Source: Dermatophagoides farinae (Eukaryota > Arthropoda > Arachnida > Sarcoptiformes > Pyroglyphidae). From it: a stretch of 64,000 nt of DNA. This document shows, piece by piece, positions 13,346 to 26,300 of the stretch. The position numbers were made by a program, and so were the translations under genes. Position 1 is the first letter of the stretch, and each line of letters begins with the position of its first letter. The notes under the pieces were generated by a model that saw nothing but the letters and a program-made list of their open reading frames with translations, ran no database searches and had not been told where the DNA came from. The stretch lies in NCBI RefSeq assembly GCF_024713945.1, contig NC_134677.1, positions 7,772,001 through 7,836,000 of the forward strand, written 5' to 3'.

Positions 13346-15149
13346 TTAGCATTGTTGTTGTTGTGGTTGTTGTTGTGGTTGTTGTTGCATCAATTGTTTA
13401 ATTTGTTGACATGTTTTTTTATATTTATTTTGCCCCACAAATGATTCCATAATCAATGTTCGGCTTAGTGCAAAAAGCATGGCGATGAAAATGATTGCAA
13501 TGACAGCGAATACAATAACTAGTATGGCATTTGCTTTCCATTGTTGACAATTATTGTGATTGCTTGATAATTTTGATTCTACTTTTATTTCAATGTAACG
13601 ATCCGATCCCATTGATTCCGGTAATGATCCATCCAATGTAAATTGTGAAAATAATTGAATCATTCGTTTGGATATTTGTTTATCATTCATGTTCGATATG
13701 AATGGATTTTTAAATGCCAAACCAAATGCCAAAAGTACATCATCACCATGAATGGATGAATTTATAAATTCCGGTGCAATCGAAAATGATGGTTTATAAT
13801 CGACTTTATATTTGAAGATATTATGTAATCTATAATTTTTACTGTAATAGATTCGTTGCAAAATGGCATCATATTCACGCATATGTGATTCGATCAATAA
13901 TTCTGAACAGAATTGCATATAATTATCTCGATTGGTAATGATATCGGCTTTATAATTATCGAAATGAAAATCATCACCATAAAACATTTGTAAATCTTCA
14001 CGTATTATTCGTTCAAATTCATTATCGCTGATATTATTACGAATAAGTTGCCCATAGAATGATTCATCCATAGCCAAATGTTTAAGTAGGCAAAGACTTC
14101 CTTCGTATTGATTAGTGCCCAACATGATGCTTTCAACATGTTTGGAAAATTTTCCCTTTCGTAGGGCATTCAATGGTTCATCAACGATAAAATCATTGTC
14201 GATAAATGGTTTCCAGCCATGTCCGCTTTTATCTAAAATTTGCTTAGCTGGCAACATTTTCAAACATTCGATATCATTACAGCCTTGACTTTCAATGACT
14301 TGTTGAATTTTATCATCATGTTTGTCATCGAAAACCCAATTGCCAACAGCAATGCCGCTCATAAGAATGGCTCGATTAAATAGCGTTACTGGATAATCAA
14401 TAATATGTTGTGAGCTAAGTAAAATTGATATCGACATTGAACCGGAGAATCGACCGAATACAGTTACATCGTCAGGATTTCCACCAAAATTAGCAATATT
14501 TTGATTAATCCATTTAAGAGCTGCCAATTGATCCCAAAGACCGGCATTATTTTTGAGAAAACCAAAAATACCCACTCGATATTGTACAGTGACAACGATT
14601 ACTTTTCCAATTGAAGCCAAATAAGTACCATCAAATTGTCGAGCATCGGCAAAATCATATCCTTCACCTGGTAGCCATACCATTACTGGTAATGGAGAAT
14701 CTTGTTGTTCCACTGCTGGAACATAAATATTCAAATAAAGACAATCTTCTGAAATCTAGAAATAAAATGAGTTTAAAATTTGAATTCAATTCATCATTCT
14801 CAATACATACGTTATGAATTTGATCCAAATCAAGAAGTGGATTAATTGCCTTGGCCAAATGTTTCATTTGCATACATGTTGGTTTCAATTGTTTAGCCAT
14901 TAATAAACGTTCACTTGCATTGGCCAATAATTCTTTTGGTCTCTCAAATCGATTCACACCAATTGGTGGCTGTGCATATGGAACACCAAAAAATTGATAT
15001 ATTTCATCATTATTATTGATCAAAGTTTTTTGACCAATCAATCGTCCTGATGTAGTCGATACGATAGGTTCCATTTGAATGGAATAATCACCAGCAATGA
15101 CCAATGATGGACATATTATAAAAATTATAATAAGATTTGATATTTTCAT
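13346..15149 (-). CDS. Carboxylesterase/cholinesterase-like membrane protein lacking the catalytic serine
   Basis: Two exons: 15149-14811 and 14755-13346, phase 0, 582 residues. A signal peptide (MKISNLIIIFIICPSLVIA) starts the alpha/beta-hydrolase fold. Family landmarks are GRLIG, FFGVPYAQPPIG, ISEDCLYLN, QYRVGIFGF, NIANFGGNPDDVTVFG and HGDDVLLAFGLAFKNP. A transmembrane helix lies at residues about 521-545, then a Gln-rich cytosolic tail. The nucleophile elbow, normally GESAG, reads GRFSG (residues 214-218), with Phe at the serine position. The oxyanion-hole HGGGF is replaced by PGEGYDF. The would-be Glu331 and His449 of the triad remain. It is therefore probably not a working esterase. In the family, inactive membrane-anchored members (neuroligin, gliotactin, neurotactin) act in cell adhesion, so a similar role is inferred. 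Which of these it is orthologous to, if any, cannot be told here. Confidence 0.86.
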
Positions 15150-15296
15150 GTTTAAAGTATCGATAAAAAGTTTTTTTTTCTTAAAAAAAATTGAATGAAA
15201 ATTGTTTAATCAAGTTCAAAGTTATTCTCGTCAAAGTCGTTGTTGTTTCGAATGTTTGTTCGAAATGATTTGGTCCGAAATTCGCGGACCATCTTT

Positions 15297-15305
15297 CTTT
15301 ATATA
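15297..15305 (-). promoter_or_regulatory. TATA box of the esterase-like gene
   Basis: On the minus strand the sequence reads TATATAAAG, about 150 bases upstream of the ATG at 15149. The start site would fall near 15270-15275, at an inverted repeat GGTCCG...CGGACC (15272-15290). Confidence 0.5.
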
Positions 15306-18300
15306 CACACACAAACGATGATCAAGATGGGCATCAAACATCTATTTTTTTTTTGAAATATTTTATCTTTATCTTCTTGTTCTTTATTTTTCATTCATTA
15401 ACTTGCCACTAAACGATGTAATATATTGATGAATGGCAAAAAAAATGTGGCGCCCTTTTTCTATAAAGCCAATGAAGTAATGGTAGGAGTTAACTTTATT
15501 TTTCTCTTGTTTCTGGTAACGAATCAAAAATCACCGTCATCATCAGCAAACATTGATTTCACTTTTTTTTTCTTATGTGCAAAAAGAAATGTGCACCATA
15601 TATAAATTTTTTCTTTTACGTCAAACACACCATTTTTATTATTCAATTGTGGTATATAATAATAAATTATATGAAACTACTATATCTCATGATTTTCATG
15701 CACACACACACACACACACAACCCATCGGATGTCTTTTTTTTTGTATTTCGTAAAAAAAAGAATGATAATCTTCTGAAAAACGGACAAGTTGATTGACCT
15801 GTTTTGGTTTTTCAATGATGACGGTGGTGATGATGGTGATGGTGGTGGTGGTGGTGGTGGGGGTTGAATTTTGCTTTCCATTTTTTTTTTCTCTGTTTCA
15901 CTTTCATCGTTTCATATCATCAGAACAGGATCTCATTGCCAAGGTGAATTCATATACGATGACGATGAAAATGAGCTGATTATTATTATTATTATTATAT
16001 TTTTTTTCGCTTCTTTTTCACATGAATTTCATAGGAAAGAAACCAACGAGAGAAACAAAAAAAAAATTCTTTCAACGAGAATGAAATATTGATTTGTTTT
16101 TCTCGTTTTTTTTTCTTTCTTTTCCAATTGGTGGATCATTAATTTGATTGATCATCATTTGATTTATTTTGTCTTGTATGTTTGATTGGTTTTTTTTTCT
16201 TTCTGATGATCATTATCGAAATTCGTGATCAAATGAATGTTTTAATTTTTCGTCATGGCCATGATCTTGTTTGTGGAAAATAATCATAAACAACAAACAA
16301 ACGTACAAATGAACAAGCGGATATGTTTGTAATGTCCGTTGAATTTTTGTACATCCATAGATAGATCGTATATTTTGGTGTGTTTGCCATACACACACAC
16401 ACACATCGTCCACGTGTGATCCACATGTTTTTTTTTTTGTTAGTTGGTTGTTGTTAGACATGTTTTTGATGATTTTTTTGATTTTTTTTTTTGAATGTGA
16501 CACTTGAACTTGAATGACCGAGATTATTTTTTATTTCTTTCTCATAGAAATAAAAAACATTGACTTTTTTTATGATAATAACCTCATAGGTCATTGGATG
16601 AGAAAGACAACAACAACAACAACAACAATTTAGCCTAGCCATTCATTGATCTTTTCAATGCTGTTTTTTTTCTGAAAAAAACCAACATATCTTGCTAATT
16701 TATCAACCACGCATACAAACAAACATTAATTATTATTTTTTTTTTTGGTCTCAGGTTATTGTTCGTTGAATTTTTTTTTGCATTTCGAAAATGAAATAAA
16801 CAACATTCTTTGGAATTTAAAAAAAAATGTTCAAATCCAGTTTTTTTTTATTAACACAAACGACCCTAGAGTTCAACGACGCCCCAATTATAAATGTTAA
16901 AAGTGAATTAATGAAAATGTTTATGAATGATGATGATGATGATGAGGTTTATTATCAAAAAATTGTTGATGATTTTTTTCATTCGCTTCAGGTAAGTGAA
17001 TGTACCAATGGACAATCAACTTTCATTTATCGTGAATTTTTTTGTTTTTTTTATTTTTTTATTTTCTGGTATCTAAATCATCATTAATTGTTAATGAGTG
17101 TGTTTGTGAGTGTGTTTGTGTGTGTGTGCAAATGTTTGCTCTGCATGTATGTACATGATGTTTAAATGTGTCTTATCATTTCAATCAGAAAAAAAATTGC
17201 CTGTAATTCGAAATAATAACAATAATAATAATCGACAGTCATTTTATTTTTCTAACCATAATTATTCAAACGGAATAATTATCAACAACAACACCAGACA
17301 TTCAGATATTCATGACCTTGTGCGCGTGTGTGAAGTGATGAACAATGTTGTCATAATCATCAAATTCTTTGAAATGAAATGAATGAAAAATGATGGCCTA
17401 TTTATTTCTGTTTTGAGATTCTTCATTTGAATTGAATAAATTAAAAAAAAAATTCTTGTTGTTTTTTTTTTTTTTTTTTTTTTGGTTTTCATTTGCTGAT
17501 GTAATCACCAAATTACCATGAACAAATCGAACGATAAAGAATAAAGAATGATGATTAATGATTGAATCTTTTTTCATTTAAATCATGATCCTTTTGAGGG
17601 TTCATTTTGGGATTAACATTTAAAATTTCTCTGACAGATTGGTTATTTATTTATTTATTTTATTTTTATTTTTTTTGGCTAAAATTCAATGTACTTTTTT
17701 CTGGTTTGTTGTTGGTTTCATTTATTCATTCATCCATTTGGTCATTTCATCACCATCATATTGCCTCAAGGAATATCTGATCTAAAATTTTTTCTTATTT
17801 ATTTATTTACATCAATCGATAATCTGATCTGAAAATAACAACAAACACAACAACAACAACAAACGAATAAAGATGATGATGATGACCGCAGTGGTTGAAA
17901 TCGTCCTTGAAAAAAAAATAAAATTAAAGGGTGAATATCCGTCAATGTTGTTGAACGGTAAAGGTGGTTGGATGAGATTTTTTTTTTTACTTTCATCGTC
18001 GTTGTTATTGTTGTTGTTGTTGTTGTTGATGTTTGATCATGAACTCGACATTGGCCAAGTACAAATGGAAATTTTTTAATTTTTTTTTTTGTTTTTTTTC
18101 TATTAGCCACTTTCAATGTTGTTGTTTTTTAGTGTTTTTGGTTGATTCGAGAAAAAACATACGATCAACTCTGAACTTGATTGCATCATAATTGCAATGG
18201 TGATGGTAATTATCATCTACCCTCTATTTCTATCATGACCTCGAAGATATTTCACCATAGTTACGTCATACTATTTGTAGAAAACAACAACGATATCATG

Positions 18301-19531
18301 AATTTTTCAACCATTTTCACAAGTCTTTGATATCACAAGATAATCATGTGATGATGATTTCATTTCATTTTCGGTTATCGCTTTCATATCCGTTTTTTTT
18401 ATTGCAAACTAACCTTATCCATACATGAATTGAACAGATAAAAAAAATTGAATTAAATTAAATTTTAAAATTCATGAAATTCATAAATGAATCACAAAAA
18501 AAAATCAATATCGAGCAAAACAAAAAAAGAAAAATTTTCCGCTAAAAAATTGAATAAATTTTCTTGACGACCTTGTCATCTAATTTTGTAACTAAAATCA
18601 AGATAAAAAAAGATCTTTGATTTTTTTTCATTTCGAATGATGAAAACTAAACGATCAAGAAGAAGAAGAAGAAGAAGGAGAAACATTTCCACCACCATCC
18701 AAAAAATGACTTTGAAATGAAAATCATGATTATGTGTGATATCAAACGATGATTTCCAAAATATTTGTTGATGATGATGATTATCATCCCGTCAACCCGA
18801 AAAAAGAAAAAATTTTTTTCTTCTGATAATTGCCAATTATTAATTTCTTCTTGTTTATTTTCTTTGTTTCTTCATTCATTCATTGATTTATTCATTGATT
18901 AATGGAAAAAAACACTCTCTCTCTCTCTCTCTCTTTTTTTACATTACATTTGATGAAATGATTCAATCTACATTCGATTTTAGATAAAGATCTTTATAAA
19001 AAAAAATTTGTGTCACATTTTGTTCTAACCTTCTTCTTGTTATTGTTATTATTTATGCATTCATATCAATTATATTTCATTTTTTGTTTCTATCGAAATC
19101 ATCATCATCATCAACATCAATATTGATTACTTATCGAATGGTTCGATCTTGATCATTCCATTGATGCAAACATATCATATTTGATTTTTCTTTTTTTCTT
19201 CTTCCAAAAAGATGATCATGATGATTATGATTTTCAAGGAACAAAATAGCGCCATTTTTTTCTGATTATCAACACAATAGATTATGTTTCGGATGGGAGG
19301 GGGAAAAAATCCGGGTTAATGAACTAATTCGAATGGAAAAAAAATGTTGATTTGATATTTTAATCAATCATTCGATCTTGATGATTTTGTTTGATCTATT
19401 CAGTTTTTTTTTATTGAAAAAAATCATAATCAGCAAAAAAAATATATTCCAAGTTGGCAACGAAAAATTTGTTTTTTTCCAAAATTGAATAAAAAATTGA
19501 TTAAAATTTGTTTACCAGGCAAATTGACGTC

Positions 19532-19563
<32 letters not shown>

Positions 19564-20147
19564 GGTTTTGTAATTATCAAATAATCGATTATCGGGAAAA
19601 ATAATTGTACCAGTTTTTTTTTATTTTTCCATGAAAAATCATTCTAATGAATGAGAAAAAAAACAACAAATTGAAATGATCGGGTTCAGATAAATGATTT
19701 TTCTGGGTGAATCTGTGTGTGTTTTTTTTTGCTCATTAAGAAAATAATGTCAATGTCATAAACAACCAAAATTTTCGGCATAAATGTCTATGTGCATATT
19801 TTCCTGACCTTGAATGTCAATAATCATCAATACATTTATTTAGTTTAGTTTATAATAACCGTCATCATCACCGATTGCGGATTATAAATTATCAAACACA
19901 CCAGAAACTAATCAAATGAAAATTATCGGAAAATAATGATAAAATTGGTTGGATAAAATTGCAATGATCAACATCACAAGATCAATTTTTTTTTATTCAA
20001 TTTGGTTAATATTTTTAAAAGAAAAAAAAAATATTGCTAAAAACTGAAACTTTGAAAATGGAAAAAATTGTTTGAAAAATTGTTCATTCTATAAATCGAC
20101 GACATTCACCGATAGATGGCATTGGTATTTGTTGTGTTGTAATTTTT
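15306..20147. other. Long gene-poor spacer with one candidate exon
   Basis: This stretch is AT-rich with (CA)n near 15700-15720, (GGT)n near 15838-15861, (TTA)n near 15980-15996, a run of more than 20 T near 17461-17483, (CT)n near 18915-18933 and (GTTGTT)n near 19535-19562. The only coding-like piece I could support is the plus-strand stretch 16860-16991, described in the findings. Nothing else here rises above repeat-derived frames. Confidence 0.45.
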
Positions 20148-21121
20148 TTAAAAATTTCTACAGCCCATTCCTAATAGATCTTTGATTAGGAAACTTTTCT
20201 TAGCTTTTATGATCGATTTTTGCTTTGAAAAATATGCCACACTATTATTGATGTCATTTTTGTATTTCTTTTTAATCATTGTATTCGTTCGTTGTTCCAG
20301 ATTCCAATTATTGTTGTCTATTTTTGACGGTTGTTCCGATTGTTGATGACCATTATCATCATCGCTATGATGATGATGATGATGACAAGAATTCATATAT
20401 AACCAATCGATCCATTGATTTTGCACATACGATTGATTGATTTGATTAGCATTTCGGAGTATACGATTGATTGATGAAATACTTGGCAGATTATCTTGTG
20501 AACAAATTCGGTCATGACGAAGTTTTTCACGTATCTCCCATGCATACAATGAATTATTGGCCAATTTGTATTCATAGATTTTTTTCGTTACCAATGGTGT
20601 TGATACTCGTGGTTTGCTCCCTCCTATTCATAAAATTAATTATCATATTGATGATAATTATAATTCATAATCAAATCAAAAGAAGAAAAAAAAATCAATG
20701 TACCTATTGTGCCTGGCAATATCGAACCAGTCTTGTGAAATTTGGCCAATATCTTGCTGACACAACCATGTGAGACTAATAATCGTCGAGATATATCGCA
20801 AGGTCGATATCCTTTCAATGACATGGCCAATATCTGTAATCGTGAATCGAATGGCAATGGTTTACCATTACTGAATGATCCACCCAATTGATTAGTACTG
20901 ATATTGTTCATATCAACAGCAGCAGTATTTGAAATTTTGATCCATTGACACCAAAGATTACATGAAGCAGCAGAACATTCATGATCAATAATAGAATGTT
21001 GATGTTGTGGATGTTGATGATCACACGATTCGATTGACTGCATGATGATGACTGTTGACCAATTCTGTATGGTATCCAAGTATTTAAATACTTGGAACCG
21101 TGAGAATAGAACAGGTGACAT
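20148..21121 (-). CDS. Paired-domain transcription factor, Pox neuro-like
   Basis: Two exons: 21121-20704 and 20623-20148, joined through a split Gly codon (phase 1) that rebuilds the TIGGSKPR junction of paired domains. The paired domain runs from [14 protein letters not shown] through [20 protein letters not shown] and GSILPG to [12 protein letters not shown] and [13 protein letters not shown]. It binds DNA through two helix-turn-helix halves. AWEIRE and [10 protein letters not shown] are closest, in my recall, to Pox neuro; the GSILPG/GGSKPR part also resembles Pox meso/Pax1/9, so the subfamily is uncertain. No homeodomain follows. The C-terminal part is short and basic with a His run. Start uncertain: ATG at 21121 gives 297 residues, ATG at 21043 gives 271. 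The 5' part may be UTR, because a palindrome with a TATA-like core sits at 21075-21096. Confidence 0.82.
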
Positions 21122-23341
21122 GATGATGATGTTTGGTTGATTATTAGGCCATGGTTTATTACATTCTTTACTGAAAAACAGTCATTTCAATTTGGTATTA
21201 TAGCATACACACACACACATGTACCTAATAAAACAGATTTATAGTCCGATACATTGATCATTTGGTTCAATAAATTCTCCGTATACACAAACACAAACAC
21301 AAACACAAACACACACACACACACACACACACACGCATTTACAGTAACAAAACATAATTCAATTGTGTAATATTCTTGACCAGAATTGAAATTTATACAA
21401 TCGTTATATTCGATATTCGATATATGCATGATAATAACCACAAAACAAATCAAGATGGCAATTTAATTTATCGGATACTTACGAACATGGTGATAAATAT
21501 ATCCGATTATTTTTGTGTAAGTAAAAATAAATAGGATAAAAAAAATCTCCATACAATATATTTCAATGTGAATGTATTTCTGTGTGTGTGTGTGTGTGTG
21601 TTTCAGGTGGTTTTTTTCCGTTGGTTTTTCAATATTCAAGAATCAATTTCCGATCATATGGTTTTTCCGATATATTCCAATATATTCAAAAAAGAATGAT
21701 TGGCCATAATAATACCAAAAAGTGAATCCTATTATTATTATTATTATTGTTCCGTTCAGAAAAAAACAAACAAACAAATATCAATCAGTGATAATAAAGA
21801 AAAATTGACAATTACAATTCCATTTTTGAAATATTGAAAATTTATTTGAAAAAAAAAATTTTTGTCAAATTGTCAAAAAAAAAAAAAAAAAAATAAAAAA
21901 TTGAAATACTAGCTCTTTTCTCAGCCAACAGATGGCAGCACAAATTGAAATCAAATACTGGTAATTTTTTAAAAATTTTATTAATTATTAATTTTATTAT
22001 AAATGATGATAAATGATTAAAAACTGGAAAATTATAAATTCAATGATGACTCGGTTTTTTTATTTCGAGTTCATTGAAAATAATAAACTATTAAGATAAA
22101 AAAAATAATGGTTCAACCACGAATGAATGAGAGTGAATGGCATTTTTGTTTTCCTGCAATTATAGAATATATATATTTTGATAGAAATGCAAATTGATGA
22201 AGAAAAACAACCAACAATAGTAGTAGGAAATTCCTATTTACAACAAAAAAAAACGGAATTCAAATTATAACTAAAAAAAAAAAAATACACAGTTTTAGTA
22301 ATATTGGTAGTAGTTAAAAAATAAAACAACCAAACGAGCGAGCTATGTGAAAATTTAATATGAAAAAAAATTATTGAGGTGGTGAATGGGTGTGTGTGTG
22401 TAGGTGTGTGTGGGTGTGGGTGTGGGTGTGAAGGGTATATGCCAGATTCATATTCATGTAGTGTTGCAAAAAAAACAGTGAAGAATGTGATCAACAATGT
22501 TGAAATGGTGAAACAAAAAAAAAAGTGGCCCCATTGAAACATACACACAAATAAATCATCACAAATTGATTAAAAAAAAAAGAGAAAGTGAAAAAAAATT
22601 ACACAAATATCATCTACATCTTTATAATGATTAGGAAACGAATAAAAAAAAACAACAAATTATTCTTACAATTGTAAAAGAAATGATGATTTGATCAATC
22701 AATCGATTGATTGAAATTTTTTTTTTTGTTTTTGTAAGTGTGTAGGAGTTTTGTGCTACAAATGATTTTCCCGAATAATAAAACCAAATTATGATCGGAT
22801 GAAAAGCCAAATAGAAAATATGAATGAATGAATGAATGAAAAGCAAAAAATAAAAATGGTGGGCTGATTTAATTTGACATCCAAGAAAAGGCAGCGATTA
22901 AAATAGATTAATATGATGATGATGATGATGATCAAATGATGATGGATAGAACGATGATTGAAATTGTATGAAACATTCTTTCATTTCATTTTTTTTTTGT
23001 TATTTGTTTCTTGTGTATGTGTGTGTGTATGTGCGTATGCAAAAATTGATATTGGAAAAAACAAAAATGAATGGAATAAGATAATTGATCGTTTCGTATA
23101 AAAGTAATTTGGTTATTAAGCCTAGGGAATAATAAAAAGAAAAATCGAATGATTTGTTTATGGATAATGAAAATCACCACATCATCATCATCATCATCAT
23201 CAAACAAATAAATATCTTCGTTGATTGAAAAAAAGGGGTCGTCATATGTTGAAAATTGTGAAAAAAATCTAAGTTTCGATAATTAAATGTCGATAATCGA
23301 TATGTGTGTTTTGTTGGGTGATGGACAACAAAAATTTAAAA
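21122..23341. other. Intergenic spacer with dinucleotide repeats
   Basis: No gene seen. It holds (AAACAC)n merging into (AC)n at about 21285-21334, (GT)n near 21583-21602, (TTA)n near 21732-21748, a GT/GGTGTG-rich run at about 22388-22432, (ATGA)n near 22820-22840 and (ATC)n near 23180-23201. An isolated ACAGATGGCAGC motif lies near 21928-21939 (see findings). Confidence 0.5.
21285..21334. repeat. Compound (AAACAC)n/(AC)n microsatellite
   Basis: A short hexanucleotide series of ACAAAC type runs directly into about 11 AC units. Confidence 0.8.
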
Positions 23342-26300
23342 TTATCCACGAACAAGAATATTTTTACTGCCAACAACATCGGCCAATTGTCTTGAATGGA
23401 ATACGACGACAATGGTTCGTGATCCAGGACGATCCGGTACTAATCGTATCGTATTCGTAATCGTTTCACCTGGCATTATATTTCTAGAATTGATTCTCAT
23501 CTGTCTATTTAATCCAGGTCCTTCCACAGAGAACCAACAATCTTCAAGCACTCGACGTATTGGATTAGTTAAACGAATTTCTAATGTAAATTCACGTCCA
23601 ACTTCAATAAATCCTCGAGTATATAATTCCATATGAGGTTTTTCAATGGAGAAATCATCTTCTTCGGACCATGTTTGTTGTGTTTCTTTCACTGTAGCGA
23701 CAGCATAAACTTTTATCAATGAATAATCAACAAGATTATCTAGATATTCTTCGGGATTCACGCGAACTCTTAATACTTCCTCTGTAAAATATTTTGTTTG
23801 AATAAATGAAATTGAAATTGAAATGAATGATGATTAAACATTTATAAGAAAAAAATTACTTTGATATGGTTTTAAGCGGACAATGTGTCGTTCATTTTTA
23901 ATCTTTTTAGCCAATATGCCGTTCGGGAAAAAGCTATTAGCGTTCAATGATAATGTGATCGTTCGTTGACTTCCAACACGATTGGCCATTTCAACTTGTA
24001 TGTAGAAAGGATTGCCAACGACCACTTTTTCGATGTCTAACAAATCAAATTCGACCTCTTCTTTACCGGGTGCAGGGATTTCAAATAGAAAAGACAAGCC
24101 AGCACCTAGAAAACAATGATTATGAAATAGAATGAAATGAAATGAAAATAAAAATCAGTATCAGTATAATTAATTCAGTCAAATGGAAAGAAAAATTCAA
24201 TCAAGCAATCAACCAATCATACCTCTAGCCGCATTCAATACGGCCATACGTTCTTCTTCTGTGCCTTCTTTGAATTTATAAATATCGGTAATGTCTTCAG
24301 CATCGTTTATGCCATTATATTCGGCTTCCACACCTGCCCTTTTAGTGAATAATTTTCGGCCAACACTGAAATCATCATATATTAATGATAATGATAATGA
24401 TAATGATGGTGAATAAATAATCAGTTAATTATTGCAAGAAAAAAAAGAAAGAAAGAAAAAGAAAACTTACTGATATCGGTTTGTTTTGATTTTTTTCCAT
24501 CCAAGTTCACTTGATTCATCCAATTGCCAATGTACTACATCGGAATTGACTTCGGCAAAAACAAATGCCACATCATATGGTAAGCCAACTTCACCTCGTT
24601 TTATTGCTTCCACAGATGCTGGTCCCATTTGATAAAGGCCACTAGCATCACTGGATTCTTGTGGTGTTGCATCAATCACCTGCCAACCACCATATCCAGG
24701 TGGTAAATCAGGTCTACAAAACACATATAAATTTCAATCGATTAATCAATCAATAATGGATGATTAAAAAAAAAACACTAATAATCACACCTTGACATCC
24801 ATACATCTGTCCATACATGAAAATTCCAAATTGAATCTGAATTAACATCAGAAATAGGTTCACCGGTTTTACTGAAAAATTTGTCCACAGTTAAACTATC
24901 ATCAGTATCATGAGCTGAAACAAAATTAGTGATTGTTCGTGCAGGTATGCCCAATGTACGAGACATTGTTGTTGTTGAACCAGCAAACACCCAACATTGA
25001 CCGAATTTAATTGGTTCACCATTTGAACGAAGATATTGTTCAAAAATTGGCGCACTACCAGTCCATTGCCATGGTGCATTACCATCATGATAATTTCCAG
25101 ACCAATTGCCAACTAATAGGCCATTATCATCGTGACTATTGACTAGTGCAGCCACGGCACGTACAACTTTAGCCGGATTGGCACGAGCTGAATAATCGAG
25201 ACGAGATTTATCCAACAAAAATACAGCAGCAGGAAGCACAGATTCTTCGAACTATAATTGTATGGAAAATATAAAACAAGTTGTGAGTATTTTTTTTTAT
25301 TTATTCATCTCGATATTGGATTCATTCTCATTTACCTGGCCATAAACCCATTGTCTTCCTTTTGGTTTTGAATGTGAACCAATGTAAATCTTACCGATAT
25401 CATTGAGTACATATTCTTGACGACGAACTTCATCAGATAAATATACAGTGTCATCTAAAATATAATGAGAAAAATAATTAACAAAACTGTTGAACATCTG
25501 TTTTTTTTTCGCACCAACCTCTATTCCATGGATTGAATAACAAAAATATTTTATTATGAACTTCAAATGTTTTAATATTTCTTGAACCTTGTGGTTTTGT
25601 TGAAATACGTAAACGCCAAATACCTACAGCTGTATTGGCCGGTATTCGTACTTGTAATGTAAGACGATTGCCATCAATATTTCTAATTCGTGCATCCCAT
25701 TTTTTTGGATCTTTAGTAAAATCTCTATTCTGTGTGATTGGAAGATATACTAATGTACCTTTGCCAACCTGTGGATTATTACCTGTTTGGTTTTACCCAG
25801 AGAAAAAAAAACATGTATGTAAATAAATTATTAAAAACAAACAAACAAACAAACAAAATGGAAAATAAGAAAAACAAAAATGATAAATTGACATTAAATA
25901 AGCAAGATTACATTTATTCAATATTTTTTTTCGTTTTTTTTTTTTTGGTTTGTTTGTTCATTTACACGATTATATAATTTATGAATTTTTTTGAAAAAAA
26001 ATGATTGCAAAGACGTGAAATGTTTATTTGTTTGTTTGTTTGTAATGTTGCAATCAAGCCTAAAAGTGCCAAATTTTTTTTCTCTCTTTTGCTGTTTTTT
26101 TTTACTTTTATTAATACGATTATTGATTGATTGGCATTGGATAATTGGATCCATTGTCATGGGGATATAAAGAGAGAGAGAGAAAGAGAGATTGATTAAT
26201 TAAAATTGAATTTGAGGATAATTCATTAAATATGTCTATGCCGTATAGATTAATGAATCGTTTATTTTTCATCGAAAAAAAAACCACCACTATTATCACT

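Noticed and set aside
17189-17382. Possible second exon after 16991
   Set aside because: The acceptor at 17188 gives a stop at once in phase 0, so it cannot follow the candidate exon; the Asn run is repeat-derived.
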